DNA of 64,000 nucleotides from NCBI RefSeq assembly GCF_014705655.1, contig NZ_JACXIY010000005.1, positions 1-64,000 on the forward strand, read 5' to 3'. The position numbers and the translations under genes are program-made. Source of the DNA: Paenibacillus arenilitoris (GTDB lineage Bacteria; Bacillota; Bacilli; Paenibacillales; Paenibacillaceae). Under the pieces are notes generated by a model that worked only from the letters and a program-made list of their open reading frames with translations, did not search any database and was not told the origin of the DNA. Of the stretch, positions 8,510-18,015 are shown in pieces (position 1 is the stretch's first letter; each line of letters opens with the position of its first letter).

Positions 8510-8571
8510 TTCCTTCAGACTTCCTTTCGCGACTATATAAATGAATGCTTCTTCTTAGTCTGCGCCAAGCG

Positions 8572-9702
8572 CTAGGCGTTCGCGAGCAGCTGCTTGCCGG
8601 CGAACCAAGCCGTGATACGCTGGTTGATTTGCTCTTCCGTCAGCAGGGACGGGAAAGGATTGCCTTCGACGACGAGATCGTAAAGACGCTCCATCGGCTC
8701 GCGCGGATCCGCTTTTTTCGCTTTCGCGTCGTTTTTGAGCAGATCCCACGTCGAGAGCACAAATGTTCTCGGATCGATCTCCTGCTTCCCGAAGAAATGA
8801 TGGAGCCGCTCCAAATCCTCGAAGAACGGATCGCCGAACCGGTCGTACGCGTTGCCGCTGAGCAGCGCGATTTCCGCCTCGTACATCGGACGTTCCTTTT
8901 TGTCTTCCTTGCCGATCCAAGGCGTCTCGAGAATGAACGGCCGGCCTTTCAGCAATTCATGGTTCACGACGTTCTGAATCGCCTCGTGCCCGAGCCAGCC
9001 CGCTCCTATCGGGGCATGGCGGTCCTTCGCGGCGCCGCGCGGATTTTTGCTGTCGTTGACGTGCACGACGGCCACGCGGTCCAGCCCGACCACGCGGTCG
9101 AACTCCGTCAGCACGCCGTCCAGATCGCTCACGAGATCGTAGCCGGCGTCATGCATGTGGCAGGTGTCCATGCACACCGTAAGCCGGTGGTTGTCCTGGA
9201 CCTTGTCGATGATCGCCGCGATCTCCTCGAAGCTGCGGCCGATTTCCGTTCCTTTGCCCGCCATCGTCTCGAGCGCGATATTGACATTCGTTTCCTTCGT
9301 TCCGGAGAGAACCTCGTTCAGCCCTTCCGCGATGCGGTTGATGCCGTACTCCGCGTCCTTGTCCGTATACGCGCCGGGGTGCAGAACGATATTGCGGACG
9401 CCGATTTGATTCGTCCGGCGGATTTCCTCCTGCAGGAACGATACGGCGAGCTCGAACGTATCTTCCTTGTACGAGCCCAAATTGATAATATAAGGAGCGT
9501 GCACGACGATTTCGTTGATGCCGGCCTGCTCCATAAGCGCCTTGCCTTCTTCGATGTATAGCGTATCGATCGGCTTCCTCCGCGTATTCTGCGGCGCGCC
9601 GGTATAAATCATGAACGTGCTCGAACCGTATGAAGTGGCTTCCTGAGCGGCCGTTTGCAGCCCTTTGTCCGAAAATGATACATGGGAACCTATTTTCAAC
9701 AT
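8572..9702 (-). CDS. nfo: Deoxyribonuclease IV (AP endonuclease) with C-terminal extension
   Basis: 376 residues. The TIM-barrel metal-site motifs of endonuclease IV are all present in order: [68 protein letters not shown] and ILETPW. The enzyme cleaves DNA 5' to abasic sites using three zinc ions. Typical members are 280-300 residues. This one has about 90 extra residues after LETPW (phenylalanine-rich [11 protein letters not shown], then [14 protein letters not shown]) with no recognised domain. The start ATG is followed by the family's LKIGSHVSF, so it is secure. Confidence 0.93.
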   Translation of the reverse strand: MLKIGSHVSFSDKGLQTAAQEATSYGSSTFMIYTGAPQNTRRKPIDTLYIEEGKALMEQAGINEIVVHAPYIINLGSYKEDTFELAVSFLQEEIRRTNQIGVRNIVLHPGAYTDKDAEYGINRIAEGLNEVLSGTKETNVNIALETMAGKGTEIGRSFEEIAAIIDKVQDNHRLTVCMDTCHMHDAGYDLVSDLDGVLTEFDRVVGLDRVAVVHVNDSKNPRGAAKDRHAPIGAGWLGHEAIQNVVNHELLKGRPFILETPWIGKEDKKERPMYEAEIALLSGNAYDRFGDPFFEDLERLHHFFGKQEIDPRTFVLSTWDLLKNDAKAKKADPREPMERLYDLVVEGNPFPSLLTEEQINQRITAWFAGKQLLANA

Positions 9703-9750
9703 CTAATTTTCGCCCCTTTCGGTTGGTCAAACCTTATTTTACAAGGAATG

Positions 9751-9779
9751 TCGAAATAAATCTAGGAATACGCTATAAT
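9751..9779 (+). promoter_or_regulatory. Promoter of the DUF2621 gene
   Basis: TATAAT at 9774-9779 lies 17 bp after TCGAAA (9751-9756). The ribosome site GAGGTGAAGG follows 10 bp downstream, so the leader is very short. Confidence 0.55.
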
Positions 9780-9803
9780 TCATTATTGAGGTGAAGGTTA
9801 ACG

Positions 9804-10241
9804 ATGAATGTTGCGCCTAATTGGTTTATGTATTTTATCGTTTTTTGGGCGATCGTAATGGTTGTCGCCATGTCGATCGGCGGATTTTTCATGTTCCGGA
9901 AATTTCTCAAGGTGCTTCCGATGCGGGACGGCAAGTCCAAGCTCGATTGGCAGAACTACTGGGTGGAGCGCAGCCGCAGCATGTGGAGCGACGAATCCAA
10001 GACGCTGCTCGATCAGCTGGTGTCCCCGGTTCCGACCCCGTTTCGCGATATAGCCAAACATTCCATCGCCGCCAAGATCGGCCAGGTGGCCATCGAGCAC
10101 GGCGCCGATTCGGTGACGCGCGAGCACTGCATCGAAGGCTATATAAGAGCGACGCCGAAGCGCGACTACCGCAGCCTCGTCTCCTTTCTCGACCGCCAAG
10201 GCATCGACTATTCGCCCTATAAGCATCTGCTTAACAAATGA
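9804..10241 (+). CDS. DUF2621 family (YneK-like) protein
   Basis: 145 residues. One N-terminal membrane helix (FMYFIVFWAIVMVVAMSIGGFFMF) is followed by a soluble domain (LDWQNYWVERSRSMWSDESKTLLDQLVSPVPTPFRD...IAAKIGQVAIEHGA...GYIRATPKRDYRSLVSFL). This matches the DUF2621 family known from B. subtilis YneK. The soluble part, with its PVP turn and C-terminal helices, looks like an oligomerising helical module. The function is unknown. A hairpin overlaps its stop codon. Confidence 0.8.
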   Translation: MNVAPNWFMYFIVFWAIVMVVAMSIGGFFMFRKFLKVLPMRDGKSKLDWQNYWVERSRSMWSDESKTLLDQLVSPVPTPFRDIAKHSIAAKIGQVAIEHGADSVTREHCIEGYIRATPKRDYRSLVSFLDRQGIDYSPYKHLLNK

Positions 10242-10280
10242 GTTTAGGCCGCGGCGCGCGGCTTAAGCTCATTTCTTTTT
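10237..10280 (+). terminator. Terminator overlapping the DUF2621 stop codon
   Basis: AATGAG...AGGCCGC pairs with GCGGCT...CTCATT around a GGCGC loop and is followed by TTCTTTTT. The first arm includes the stop codon. Confidence 0.65.
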
Positions 10281-10378
10281 CGCGTCCGCCTGTTTAAAGG
10301 ACCGGTTGGGCGTTTAAAGAAAATTGTAACCTTACGCGTACCCTTTTCGTTAATAGACATTAGGAGGTGGTTCTTTTG

Positions 10379-10870
10379 ATGAACACATCGAAACGAAGAA
10401 GAAGCAAAAAAACAGCAGCAGCAGGAGCCCTTCTTCTGGCCGTCATGCTTGCCGCGTCGGCTTGCAGCGGCAACGGCAACGGCGCGGCAAATAACGTAAA
10501 CGAACAGCCGGACAGCACGAACGAAGGCCCCGTCGTCGACCTGCCGGAACAAAGCGGCGTCATCGAGCCGGACGTTTCGGGAGCCGAGCCGACCGAGAGC
10601 CCGGACAATAGCGGTGAAGCGACCGAGGAACCGGCGAACGAACCGGTCATATCCGGCGAAGGCACGTACAGCGGCATGATGGATTCGCATTCCATCGAGA
10701 TCGAGACCGCGGACGGCGCGATCGCCCTTCAAATACCGGAAGAGCTGTCGACGACGATCGACAGCATTCCCGCAGACGCGAAAGTAAAGTTCGAATATAC
10801 GGAAAAAGCGGTTGAAGGCGATGCCGGCTTGAAGCAAAATTGGCTCGTCAAAATCGAGGAAGTCAAATAG
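10379..10870 (+). CDS. Small secreted lipoprotein of unknown function
   Basis: 163 residues. A Lys/Arg-rich start and hydrophobic stretch end in the lipobox LAASAC, so the mature protein should be lipid-anchored outside the membrane. A disordered acidic linker rich in Pro, Glu and Asn follows (residues about 30-85). The last 75 residues form a small domain (GTYSGMMDSHSIEIETADGAIALQIPEEL...VKFEYTEK...WLVKIEEV), probably a beta sandwich. AGGAGGTGG at 10362-10370 selects the ATG at 10379 over one 12 nt upstream. The next gene, an epimerase, starts 25 bp downstream. Its precise role is not recognised. Confidence 0.8.
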   Translation: MNTSKRRRSKKTAAAGALLLAVMLAASACSGNGNGAANNVNEQPDSTNEGPVVDLPEQSGVIEPDVSGAEPTESPDNSGEATEEPANEPVISGEGTYSGMMDSHSIEIETADGAIALQIPEELSTTIDSIPADAKVKFEYTEKAVEGDAGLKQNWLVKIEEVK

Positions 10871-10895
10871 CGGCCGATAAAGGAGCGATAGAGAG

Positions 10896-11819
10896 ATGCG
10901 AATTGCCATTGCCGGCGGAACGGGATTTATCGGAAGCGCGCTGAAGGAAGCGCTGCTGAAGCGCAGCGACGAGGTATGGATTATTTCGCGCCGGGATGCG
11001 GGCGCTCGGGGGCCGGTTGCAGACAATCGGAAGCCGGATGCCCGGCTACATAACGTAACCTGGTCCATGCTGGAAGATGAGCCCTCCTTACTGGAAGGAA
11101 TGGATGCCATCGTCAACCTCGCGGGCGAATCGATTAATCAGCGCTGGACCGCCGGCGCGAAGAAACGCATTCTCGATTCGAGGCTTTCGTCATCGGCCCG
11201 CATCGCGAAGCTGGCGCATGCGCTGGAACATAAGCCTTCGCTTCTCATTCAAGCATCCGGCATAGCTGCTTACGGCAGCTCTCCGGATGCTGTTTTTGAT
11301 GAGTCCGGCGCGATGGCGGATAACGATTTCTTATCGAATGTCGTGCGCAGATGGGAGCAAGCCGCGGATTCGGTTCCGGCCGGGAGGCATGTCTTGCTGC
11401 GGACGGGCGTCGTGCTTGACCCTAAGAAAGGCGCCTTCCCGCTGATGGCTCTGCCCTACCGCTTGTACGGCGGCGGCAGAATCGGCAGCGGCAAGCAGTG
11501 GGTATCGTGGATTCATATCAAAGACATGGTCAGGCTCATTCTCTTCTGCCTCGATCACCAGCGGATCAGGGGCCCCGTCAACGCCTGCGCGCCCGAGCCC
11601 GCCATGAACGACGAGTTCGGCCGGGCGATCGGCAAGGCGATGGGCAGGCCTCACTACTTGCCCGTTCCCTCCTTCGCCATGCGGGTGCTGCTTGGCGAAA
11701 TGTCCGCCTTGCTGCTGGACAGCCAAAGGGCGCTCCCGCGCAAAGCGCTGAAAGGCGGGTTCCGCTTCCTCTATCCCGACGTCGAAAGAGCCATGCTCGA
11801 TTTAGTCGGCCGCAAGTAA
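10896..11819 (+). CDS. TIGR01777-family NAD(P)-dependent epimerase
   Basis: 307 residues. The N-terminal GGTGFIGSALKEALL is the Rossmann nucleotide motif of extended short-chain dehydrogenases. The blocks VNLAGESINQRWTAGAKKRILDSR, SGIAAYG and VLLRTGVVL, and a C-terminal domain of the DUF1731 type (VPSFAMRVLLGEMSALLLDSQRALPRKALKGGFRFLYP), identify the TIGR01777 (YfhF/YfcH-like) family. The substrate is unknown. It may be co-transcribed with the lipoprotein gene. It converges on the FHA gene of the Tad locus, 9 bp away. Confidence 0.9.
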   Translation: MRIAIAGGTGFIGSALKEALLKRSDEVWIISRRDAGARGPVADNRKPDARLHNVTWSMLEDEPSLLEGMDAIVNLAGESINQRWTAGAKKRILDSRLSSSARIAKLAHALEHKPSLLIQASGIAAYGSSPDAVFDESGAMADNDFLSNVVRRWEQAADSVPAGRHVLLRTGVVLDPKKGAFPLMALPYRLYGGGRIGSGKQWVSWIHIKDMVRLILFCLDHQRIRGPVNACAPEPAMNDEFGRAIGKAMGRPHYLPVPSFAMRVLLGEMSALLLDSQRALPRKALKGGFRFLYPDVERAMLDLVGRK

Positions 11820-11828
11820 GCAGCGGGA

Positions 11829-13439
11829 TCACCCCTTCCTCAGCTCGTAAGCCGGTCCCTTCATGTCCGCCAAATGAATCACGTCTCCGGGTTCGAACCT
11901 GTAGGCTTTATACGGCACCATTGTTTTTCCGTTCAACAAGCTCCCGTTGCGGGAACCAAGATCCTTTGCGTAGTAAGCGCCATCCGCGCTTTCGATCTCA
12001 AGATGCATGCGCGAAATGCCGTTCGCATGATCTTCATAGCCGAGTTGATCGCCCGATCTGCCGATTTTGAGACACGGCTCCATCAGCTCGATCCTCGTCT
12101 CCTGCTCTTCCCAGCTTCTGCAGAGCCAAGTGACCGCTCCGTCCGCATGTTCCTGTCCGGTCTCCCGGCGCAGCAGCGCAGTCGGTTCCGCGAGAGGGAC
12201 GGCCGGGAGCGGCGGTATGTCCGGATATGGATTGGACCGGGCGGCCGCGAATTCCTCTTGAGGCGTCTGGGGCGCCGCCGAATCGCTGTCTTCCTGCTCC
12301 GCCTGCCACCTTGCCAGCTTGATTAACGGTCCGGATTCGTCCCCTGCTGGCTTCGTCTCGAACTCGGCATCGAGCGACGACGCCGGCATTAGCGAGCCCC
12401 TCCTCCATACGAACAAGAGCAGCGCCAAGAGCAGCAACGTCAGCCCGGCGCTGATCAGCAAGCTTTGCCTCGCCGGCGAAGCCATATAGACGAAGCGCCA
12501 CACGCAACCTATTGCGACGGCCGCTCCCGCGGAATAGAGCCATTTTTTCTTGGCATCACTCCCGCTTTGCTCATCCTCATCATCGATATACGGCAAAGGC
12601 TCGTATTCGCTCTTGCGATGGTTGCCGGACCTATTCCACGGATGCGCCTCATCGATGCGGCGCTGCGGCTGCGGTTCTGCCGGTTGCAATTCTGCCGGTT
12701 GCGGCATTACCGCTTGCAACGTTTCTTGCTGTCGGTTTTCGGACAATCGCATTTCGTTCCGGGGCATTTCGGCGCGCGAAGCTTCTCGCCGCGCCGAAGA
12801 CTGCCCGATTGCGTCCGGCTTCGGCCGTTCGGGCTGCGTCCGCACCTGCGAAGCTTGTACGCCCTGCGACCGGGCCCCGTTTATTAAGTCAAGCAGCGTC
12901 GCGCGCAATTGCTCGAGCGGCCATTTTTTTCCGTTCAAGCTTTGCAATACCCGCTTCAGACCTTCCCCGTCGATCCGCTCGACGTAAGAAGTGAAGCGGA
13001 CGACCAGCGACATCAAATCCCCGGCCGCCGCCGGGCTCCCTCCTTCTTTCATAGGCACGTAGGCCAGCCTGATATCATGCAGCCGCTCTCCGATGAAGAT
13101 GAACTGCTCGTCGAGAAGGCACCCCTCGGGCCGAAGCATGTAATGCCTGCATTCCCCGAGCGCATCCGTAACGCCTAGGATGAGCTCGTAATACTGCTCC
13201 ATCGACAGCGGCTGCTGCTGCAGGCGGTGCAGCAGCATCTTCACCCCCGACAACGCGTAACGGAACGTAACCTCCCCGTTTAACTCATGCCAGTCGACCG
13301 GCAGCAAAAAGGGGATGCGCCCGCTTTGGAGCATCCGAAGCTCAATATCGTCCAATTCGCTCCGCTCGATGCCATGCTCGCGGTCAAGCGTCATCTCGTG
13401 CCCCCGATTCATGGCAAAATCTATGCGATAGCTTTGCAT
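11829..13439 (-). CDS. DUF6382 and FHA domain protein of the Tad locus
   Basis: 536 residues. The N-terminal 200 residues (LDREHGIERSELDDIELRMLQSGRIPFLLPVDWHELNGEVTFRYALSGV...) fit the DUF6382 domain found in FHA proteins next to Gram-positive Tad operons. A disordered Gln/Arg/Pro linker follows, then two membrane helices (near residues 310-345) and a C-terminal FHA domain (CLKIGRSGDQLGYEDHANGISRMHLEIESADGAYYAKDLGSRNGSLLNGK), with the GRS, SRMH and NGS phosphothreonine-binding signature. It probably links pilus assembly to Ser/Thr phosphorylation. It is the last gene of the Tad operon. Confidence 0.88.
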   Translation of the reverse strand: MQSYRIDFAMNRGHEMTLDREHGIERSELDDIELRMLQSGRIPFLLPVDWHELNGEVTFRYALSGVKMLLHRLQQQPLSMEQYYELILGVTDALGECRHYMLRPEGCLLDEQFIFIGERLHDIRLAYVPMKEGGSPAAAGDLMSLVVRFTSYVERIDGEGLKRVLQSLNGKKWPLEQLRATLLDLINGARSQGVQASQVRTQPERPKPDAIGQSSARREASRAEMPRNEMRLSENRQQETLQAVMPQPAELQPAEPQPQRRIDEAHPWNRSGNHRKSEYEPLPYIDDEDEQSGSDAKKKWLYSAGAAVAIGCVWRFVYMASPARQSLLISAGLTLLLLALLLFVWRRGSLMPASSLDAEFETKPAGDESGPLIKLARWQAEQEDSDSAAPQTPQEEFAAARSNPYPDIPPLPAVPLAEPTALLRRETGQEHADGAVTWLCRSWEEQETRIELMEPCLKIGRSGDQLGYEDHANGISRMHLEIESADGAYYAKDLGSRNGSLLNGKTMVPYKAYRFEPGDVIHLADMKGPAYELRKG

Positions 13440-13468
13440 GCTGACGGGCTCCTTTCCGAATCAATCAT

Positions 13469-13981
13469 TTAATGGATCATCGACCATACCGTTACGGCGG
13501 CTGGCGCCACCGCCAGCATGAACGGAAACTTTTTGCCGGACTCCGCCCACCGCAGCCACTGGCTTCTCCTCCAGCCCGATGCGGGAGCGGCAAACGAGCC
13601 GATTTCGGCCGCAACCTTCTTGCGGAGCGGCCGAACGGCGATCAGGAGGCAAATGCCGATCGCGCCCGCGTACAAGATCGAATAAAGCATCAGCTGCAGC
13701 ACGATCCAGGCGCCCGTCCACGCGCCGATCGCTCCGAACAGCTTGACGTCGCCGGCTCCGATTCCTTTCGCCAAGTGAAGGAGAAGGAGCGGCGCGAAGC
13801 CGGCCGCCGCGCCCGCCGCCGCCGCCAATAATCCCTCGAAGCCGCTGACGGCGAAGTGATAGACGAACGCGAGGGCGAAGAAGCTTGCCGTCAGCCGGTT
13901 CGGAATCAGCTGCGTTCGAATGTCCGTAATAAAAGCGATGAGCAGCAACATTGCCGTTGCCGCCGTTTGAACGAGCACCAT
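13469..13981 (-). CDS. Prepilin peptidase, A24 family (TadV/CpaA-like)
   Basis: 170 residues, the short form without the N-methylation domain. The first aspartate motif is FITDIRTQLIPN and the second GIGAGDVKLFGAIGAWTG (the GxGD signature of type IV prepilin peptidases and FlaK). Membrane helices are spread along the length. It should cleave the short leader of the Flp pilin encoded upstream and of the TadE-like pseudopilins. It starts 34 bp after the TadE/G-like gene. Confidence 0.93.
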   Translation of the reverse strand: MVLVQTAATAMLLLIAFITDIRTQLIPNRLTASFFALAFVYHFAVSGFEGLLAAAAGAAAGFAPLLLLHLAKGIGAGDVKLFGAIGAWTGAWIVLQLMLYSILYAGAIGICLLIAVRPLRKKVAAEIGSFAAPASGWRRSQWLRWAESGKKFPFMLAVAPAAVTVWSMIH

Positions 13982-14014
13982 TTCGTTCTCCTCCCGTCTC
14001 CGGTCTTTCGACCG

Positions 14015-15001
14015 CTACTTTTGCGTGCCGCCGCTTTTCTCCACGATGAAATGCTTCGCGACCCGATTATCCGGATCGGCGGCCTCCGCGACGGCGAGCT
14101 CCCAAATGCCCGGCGTCGTATTGCCCGACACATGCCACGTCCACTGGACGTAGCCGCTCGCGTCGGCAACCGCTTCTCCCAAATGCTTCGCTTTGCTCGA
14201 TCCGCTCTTGTAGCGCACGCCAAGCGAAACGGCCGCTCCGGGCGCCGTCTTCACGACGACGGTCGCCTTCCTCCCGGGACGAAGCGGCGCAGGCTCGATC
14301 GCCACGATCTGAATCGGCAGAGCCGCCGAATCGCCTTCCTCCGCGCCGTACCTGGCCGGCGCTGCATCGCTAATCCATACGCGCTCGGCGGCCTGCTCCT
14401 TCAATACGAGCGGCTTGGCGTAGAACGGCAGCTTTAACGGAAATTCGTATTCCACGATCAATTTCAAAAATGGCTCCTCGTTCTTTTCCAGATCGGGAAG
14501 CGAAAGCCATGCCAGCTTCAAACGCTCGGGCTCGACAATGGCCTTGTCCGCGAAATCCTGCAGCAGTGGTTCGACGACCGCTCGCCCCACTTCCGTCGCG
14601 GCCGCGTTTTGCAGCGGACGGAAGTCGCCCCGCAGCGCGGACGCCGCGATCTCACCCGCCGGCGAAGGCAGCCACTCCGCGGCTTCCGCGGCAATGTCGC
14701 CCCATGAGGACAGCTCGGAGCCGGGGAGCGGGAGCGGCATAGACGGCAGCGGATTGGCCGCAACGGCTTGCTGCCAAGCCAGATCGGCCGGATGGATATG
14801 TGCGGCGATTTGCCTTACGGTCTGCGATGCCGCCGAGTGAAGCGCCATCTGCACGGCGCACAGCCGGACGAGCGTGACGAATACGAGGAGAACGATAAGG
14901 AGGAGCGGCATGACTAACGCCGCCTCGACGACGATGGAGCCTTGTTCTCTCGTCCGGCGGCGGTCCTCAGTAGGACCAGCCGATGGTTTGGCTTGTTTCA
15001 T
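14015..15001 (-). CDS. TadE/TadG-like pseudopilin with large extracellular domain
   Basis: 328 residues. The N-terminus EQGSIVVEAALVMPLLLIVLLVFVTLVRL is a TadE-type prepilin-like segment with Glu at +5 and a membrane helix. The rest is extracellular. Its C-terminal 90 residues (IVAIEPAPLRPGRKATVVVKTAPGAAVSLGVRYKSGS...WTWHVSGNTTPGIWELAVA) read as an immunoglobulin-like sandwich, unusual for TadE proteins. The gene overlaps the preceding DUF5702 gene by 35 bp, indicating translational coupling. No clear ribosome site precedes this ATG, so the exact start is open. Confidence 0.85.
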   Translation of the reverse strand: MKQAKPSAGPTEDRRRTREQGSIVVEAALVMPLLLIVLLVFVTLVRLCAVQMALHSAASQTVRQIAAHIHPADLAWQQAVAANPLPSMPLPLPGSELSSWGDIAAEAAEWLPSPAGEIAASALRGDFRPLQNAAATEVGRAVVEPLLQDFADKAIVEPERLKLAWLSLPDLEKNEEPFLKLIVEYEFPLKLPFYAKPLVLKEQAAERVWISDAAPARYGAEEGDSAALPIQIVAIEPAPLRPGRKATVVVKTAPGAAVSLGVRYKSGSSKAKHLGEAVADASGYVQWTWHVSGNTTPGIWELAVAEAADPDNRVAKHFIVEKSGGTQK

Positions 15002-17177
15002 ATCGATTGCCGACGACCTTCCCTTCCAATAGTCCGAGCCGTCCCAACGCGCCCATGAGCCCCGGAATAAACCACAGCTCCGTCGACACCTCGGCTTCCC
15101 CCGTCACGCCGCTTGGCGTAGCCGAAAGCGCGGTGCCACTATTCTGCTCGATTACGGCGATCATCCGGGCCATCCTTGCGGGACTCGAGCCGCGAATAAG
15201 CATAAACAACCGCAAATAGTCCGTATACGTCAGCTCCGCCCTCACGAATTTGGATAAAGGAGCCGACCCCCGCTCCGTGAAAGCGATCATATCCTCCATC
15301 GCCTTCTCCAAGCCGTATAGGATCGCCGCCGACAATATAAGAAGCGGATGGCCGAGCGACCTGCTCTCGATGAGCCCCTCCATCGTGCGCACCGCCAGTC
15401 GCACCCCGAACAGTTCCCCGTAAGCGGCGGCGATGTTCCCGATTGAATCGTGGAATCCGTAAATGACGTATTCCGCTTCCTGATTATTGAAGGAAATCGC
15501 GTGCGACAGCTCCGCGGGATTTCCTCCGCCAATCATGCCCCGCAGGTTCTGAGGAGCGAAGGAGGCAAAGCGGTGCACGACGTACTCGCCGAAATAAACC
15601 GTATCCCTCGTCCGCTCCAGCATGTCCGCCATTCCCGTAAACAGCCCTCCCATCCATGCGGAAGATTGTTCGGCCGCGTCATGGGCTGAAGGAGCAAGTC
15701 CTATGCCTGCCTCATCCGAAGCGGCTTCGGCGGAGCGCTGATTGAACAGCATATTGCCGTCATAACGTTTCTTCACCTGCATGAACAGCCGGGTATGCTC
15801 CTCCATTTGAGGAACGGACGTCAGTCCTTGCAGCATCCCGCGCGCCTTCGTCCACAAGGCGGCGGCCTGCTCCTCCTGCTGCTTCAGTTTCGCTTTGACC
15901 TCGCCGCCTTCCAGCAGCTGTTGCCGGCGGGCGAGGACCGTGGCCGGACGGATGTACTTCTCTTCGTAGGCACCGTAAGCGAGCCGCAAGTTCGCCGCGC
16001 CTTCCAGCAAAGTTTCCGAAACCGGGTCGGTAATCGGCCTCGCCATCGAAGCGGTGCTGTTCGACTGGAAGCTGCCCGCTTCCGCGTCGACGGCGGCGGC
16101 GTCCGCTCCTTGCGTCTCCATCTCCTGCTTATACGCCGCAAGCCAGCTATCCGGCAGCACGAGCTCATCGGCGGATTGCTTCAGCTGCCCGAGTTCCGAC
16201 GCCGCGCCGGCCGGCACCTGATCCTGATCCGCGCCCGGCACCCGGCTTCTTGCCACCGTATCATATCCGCCGCCGGGCGCCGCCTGATTCGCCTGCGCGG
16301 CAAGCCGCTGCATCTCCTCGTTGAGCTGTCTTGCCGCCTCCAGCTCCCTTACCGCGTCCCCCATTAGATTCGAGTGCCGCTTAAGCATATCGGCGCCAGC
16401 CCTGCGCAAAGCGAGCGTAACGCTCCTGGCTTTCTCTTCGTAGGCCGCTATCTCTTGCGTGAATTTAGGGGACGCCCCCTCCGGAAGCGACTGATCGTGC
16501 ATCACCTGCTCGGCATAAGCTTTGTATTCGCTCGCCACCGCCAGAACCGTCTCGCCCCCTGCCGTTACCGCCGAGGTCCCCGAAGGAATCAAGGCGTCCA
16601 TGCCGCTGCCGCCGACATTCGCCGCCGCTTCCCGTTGCAGCCGGAACGCCTGCGCCAAATGCGCTTCCCGCTTCTCGTACAGCTTCCGCATCTGCTCGAG
16701 CAGGCCGATCGTCGCGGCAGCTTCCTTCATCGCGCCCGCTATCGGAGCGAATCGGGCGGCCAGTTCAAGCGTGAAGTCGACCGGAGCCTTGTATTTCATT
16801 TCTTCCAGCACCTGCCTGGCGAATACGTCGTGGCTGCCAAGATATTCCGCCGCATGCAGCGAAGATCCTTCCACCTTCATGCCGGCCAGCTTGAATCCGT
16901 CCCCGGACAAGGACGGCTCGTTGCTCGCGTTCGCCTCCAGCGTTTGCGTGAACAAGCTCTGCCCGTCCGTCCCTCCGCGGCCGAACAAGCCATATCTCTC
17001 ATAGAGGACGGCGTCATAGGCGGAGAGGACGGAGCGAACGCCGGAGCGGACGGCGTCCTCCGACAGCTTGTGCACAGCCGCAATCCGGGCGTAGTCGATC
17101 AGCAATGAAAAAAAGAGCAGCAGCGAGGACAGCACGATGACCGCGAATACGGTTACCGCCCCGTCATCCCGCAGCAA
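14967..17177 (-). CDS. DUF5702 protein of the Tad locus
   Basis: 736 residues from a TTG start with only a weak AAAGG site. The N-terminus DDGAVTVFAVIVLSSLLLFFSLLIDYARI is a pilin-like membrane segment preceded by an acidic residue. The long extracellular part is Ala/Glu/Gln rich with probable coiled coils (residues about 150-450), then a globular C-terminal half. This matches DUF5702, found in Gram-positive Tad loci, where it takes the place of TadG-type proteins. It may form a periplasmic-side or cell-wall-spanning part of the pilus platform. The function has not been shown to my knowledge. Confidence 0.75.
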   Translation of the reverse strand: MLRDDGAVTVFAVIVLSSLLLFFSLLIDYARIAAVHKLSEDAVRSGVRSVLSAYDAVLYERYGLFGRGGTDGQSLFTQTLEANASNEPSLSGDGFKLAGMKVEGSSLHAAEYLGSHDVFARQVLEEMKYKAPVDFTLELAARFAPIAGAMKEAAATIGLLEQMRKLYEKREAHLAQAFRLQREAAANVGGSGMDALIPSGTSAVTAGGETVLAVASEYKAYAEQVMHDQSLPEGASPKFTQEIAAYEEKARSVTLALRRAGADMLKRHSNLMGDAVRELEAARQLNEEMQRLAAQANQAAPGGGYDTVARSRVPGADQDQVPAGAASELGQLKQSADELVLPDSWLAAYKQEMETQGADAAAVDAEAGSFQSNSTASMARPITDPVSETLLEGAANLRLAYGAYEEKYIRPATVLARRQQLLEGGEVKAKLKQQEEQAAALWTKARGMLQGLTSVPQMEEHTRLFMQVKKRYDGNMLFNQRSAEAASDEAGIGLAPSAHDAAEQSSAWMGGLFTGMADMLERTRDTVYFGEYVVHRFASFAPQNLRGMIGGGNPAELSHAISFNNQEAEYVIYGFHDSIGNIAAAYGELFGVRLAVRTMEGLIESRSLGHPLLILSAAILYGLEKAMEDMIAFTERGSAPLSKFVRAELTYTDYLRLFMLIRGSSPARMARMIAVIEQNSGTALSATPSGVTGEAEVSTELWFIPGLMGALGRLGLLEGKVVGNRYETSQTIGWSY

Positions 17178-17270
17178 TAACCTTTTGCACCGGATCGCGA
17201 ACGAACGGCTTCCGTCTTTTCCGACGCTCAGGGCAATTCCCTCCTTTACGTATGTTCACGGCTGCAGCCG

Positions 17271-18002
17271 TCAGGGCGGCTGCGTTCCCGAAGCTCCCGC
17301 GTACGGGGCAAGAACTTGACCGGCCTGCGCCTGCGCCTGCGCCTGTCCCGCGCCGGCTCCCCTAGCCGCAAACTTGGCCGTATAGTAACGGACGAGATCG
17401 ACGCTGCGGATAAATTCGGCCGGATCGACGATCGAAGCGGACGCAGCCGTCTTCGGCTCCCGCTTCAGCCAGCCCGTCTCCGCCGTTTCTGCGGATAAGG
17501 GCTGCTCCAGCCTCACGTCGACCGTGCGTTTCAACACGCCGTTCGAATAGCCGATCCGCCCTTCGTAGGATAACCCCGCTTGTTCAAGCCACTGGGCGGC
17601 ACGCTCCATTTTGCTCAAGGCCAACCTCTTCTCCTCTTCATCGCCATCGTCCGCGAGCGGGAGAACGACGGCGGCTTCCCGCGAATCGCTTGCCAGTCCG
17701 AACAAGCTGCCCAGCATCCCGTCCTCCCCAAGTCTTCTGTACAGCGGATCGTAGCTTGGGGCAGGAAGCATGCCGCTCCTCGGGTCGCGGTTGCTGTTAT
17801 CCCACGCGAAGGCGGCGCGTTCGGCGGTCGAGGAGGCGGCATAATACAGCACGACCTTCTGATACATGTACATGCCGAATAAAATAAAAAGCAGAATAAA
17901 ACCGAGCAGGACGGGAAACACAAACGTCGACTCCAGCGTAAAGCTGCCTTGCTCCTTCCTGGCCAGGCGCAGCAGCTTTCCGATCACCTTCCGCCAATAC
18001 AC
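17271..18002 (-). CDS. TadE-like pseudopilin
   Basis: 243 residues from a GTG at 18002 with GGAGGG at ideal distance. An ATG-type extension to 18044 would overlap the pilin gene and has no ribosome site. EQGSFTLESTFVFPVLLGFILLFILFGMYMYQ is a TadE leader and helix, with the Glu at +5 needed for prepilin-type processing. The remainder is a short extracellular domain ending in a Gln/Ala repeat (GAGQAQAQAQAGQ). It is likely a minor pilin that starts or caps Flp fibres. Confidence 0.85.
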   Translation of the reverse strand: MYWRKVIGKLLRLARKEQGSFTLESTFVFPVLLGFILLFILFGMYMYQKVVLYYAASSTAERAAFAWDNSNRDPRSGMLPAPSYDPLYRRLGEDGMLGSLFGLASDSREAAVVLPLADDGDEEEKRLALSKMERAAQWLEQAGLSYEGRIGYSNGVLKRTVDVRLEQPLSAETAETGWLKREPKTAASASIVDPAEFIRSVDLVRYYTAKFAARGAGAGQAQAQAQAGQVLAPYAGASGTQPP

Positions 18003-18015
18003 CTTACGCCCTCCG

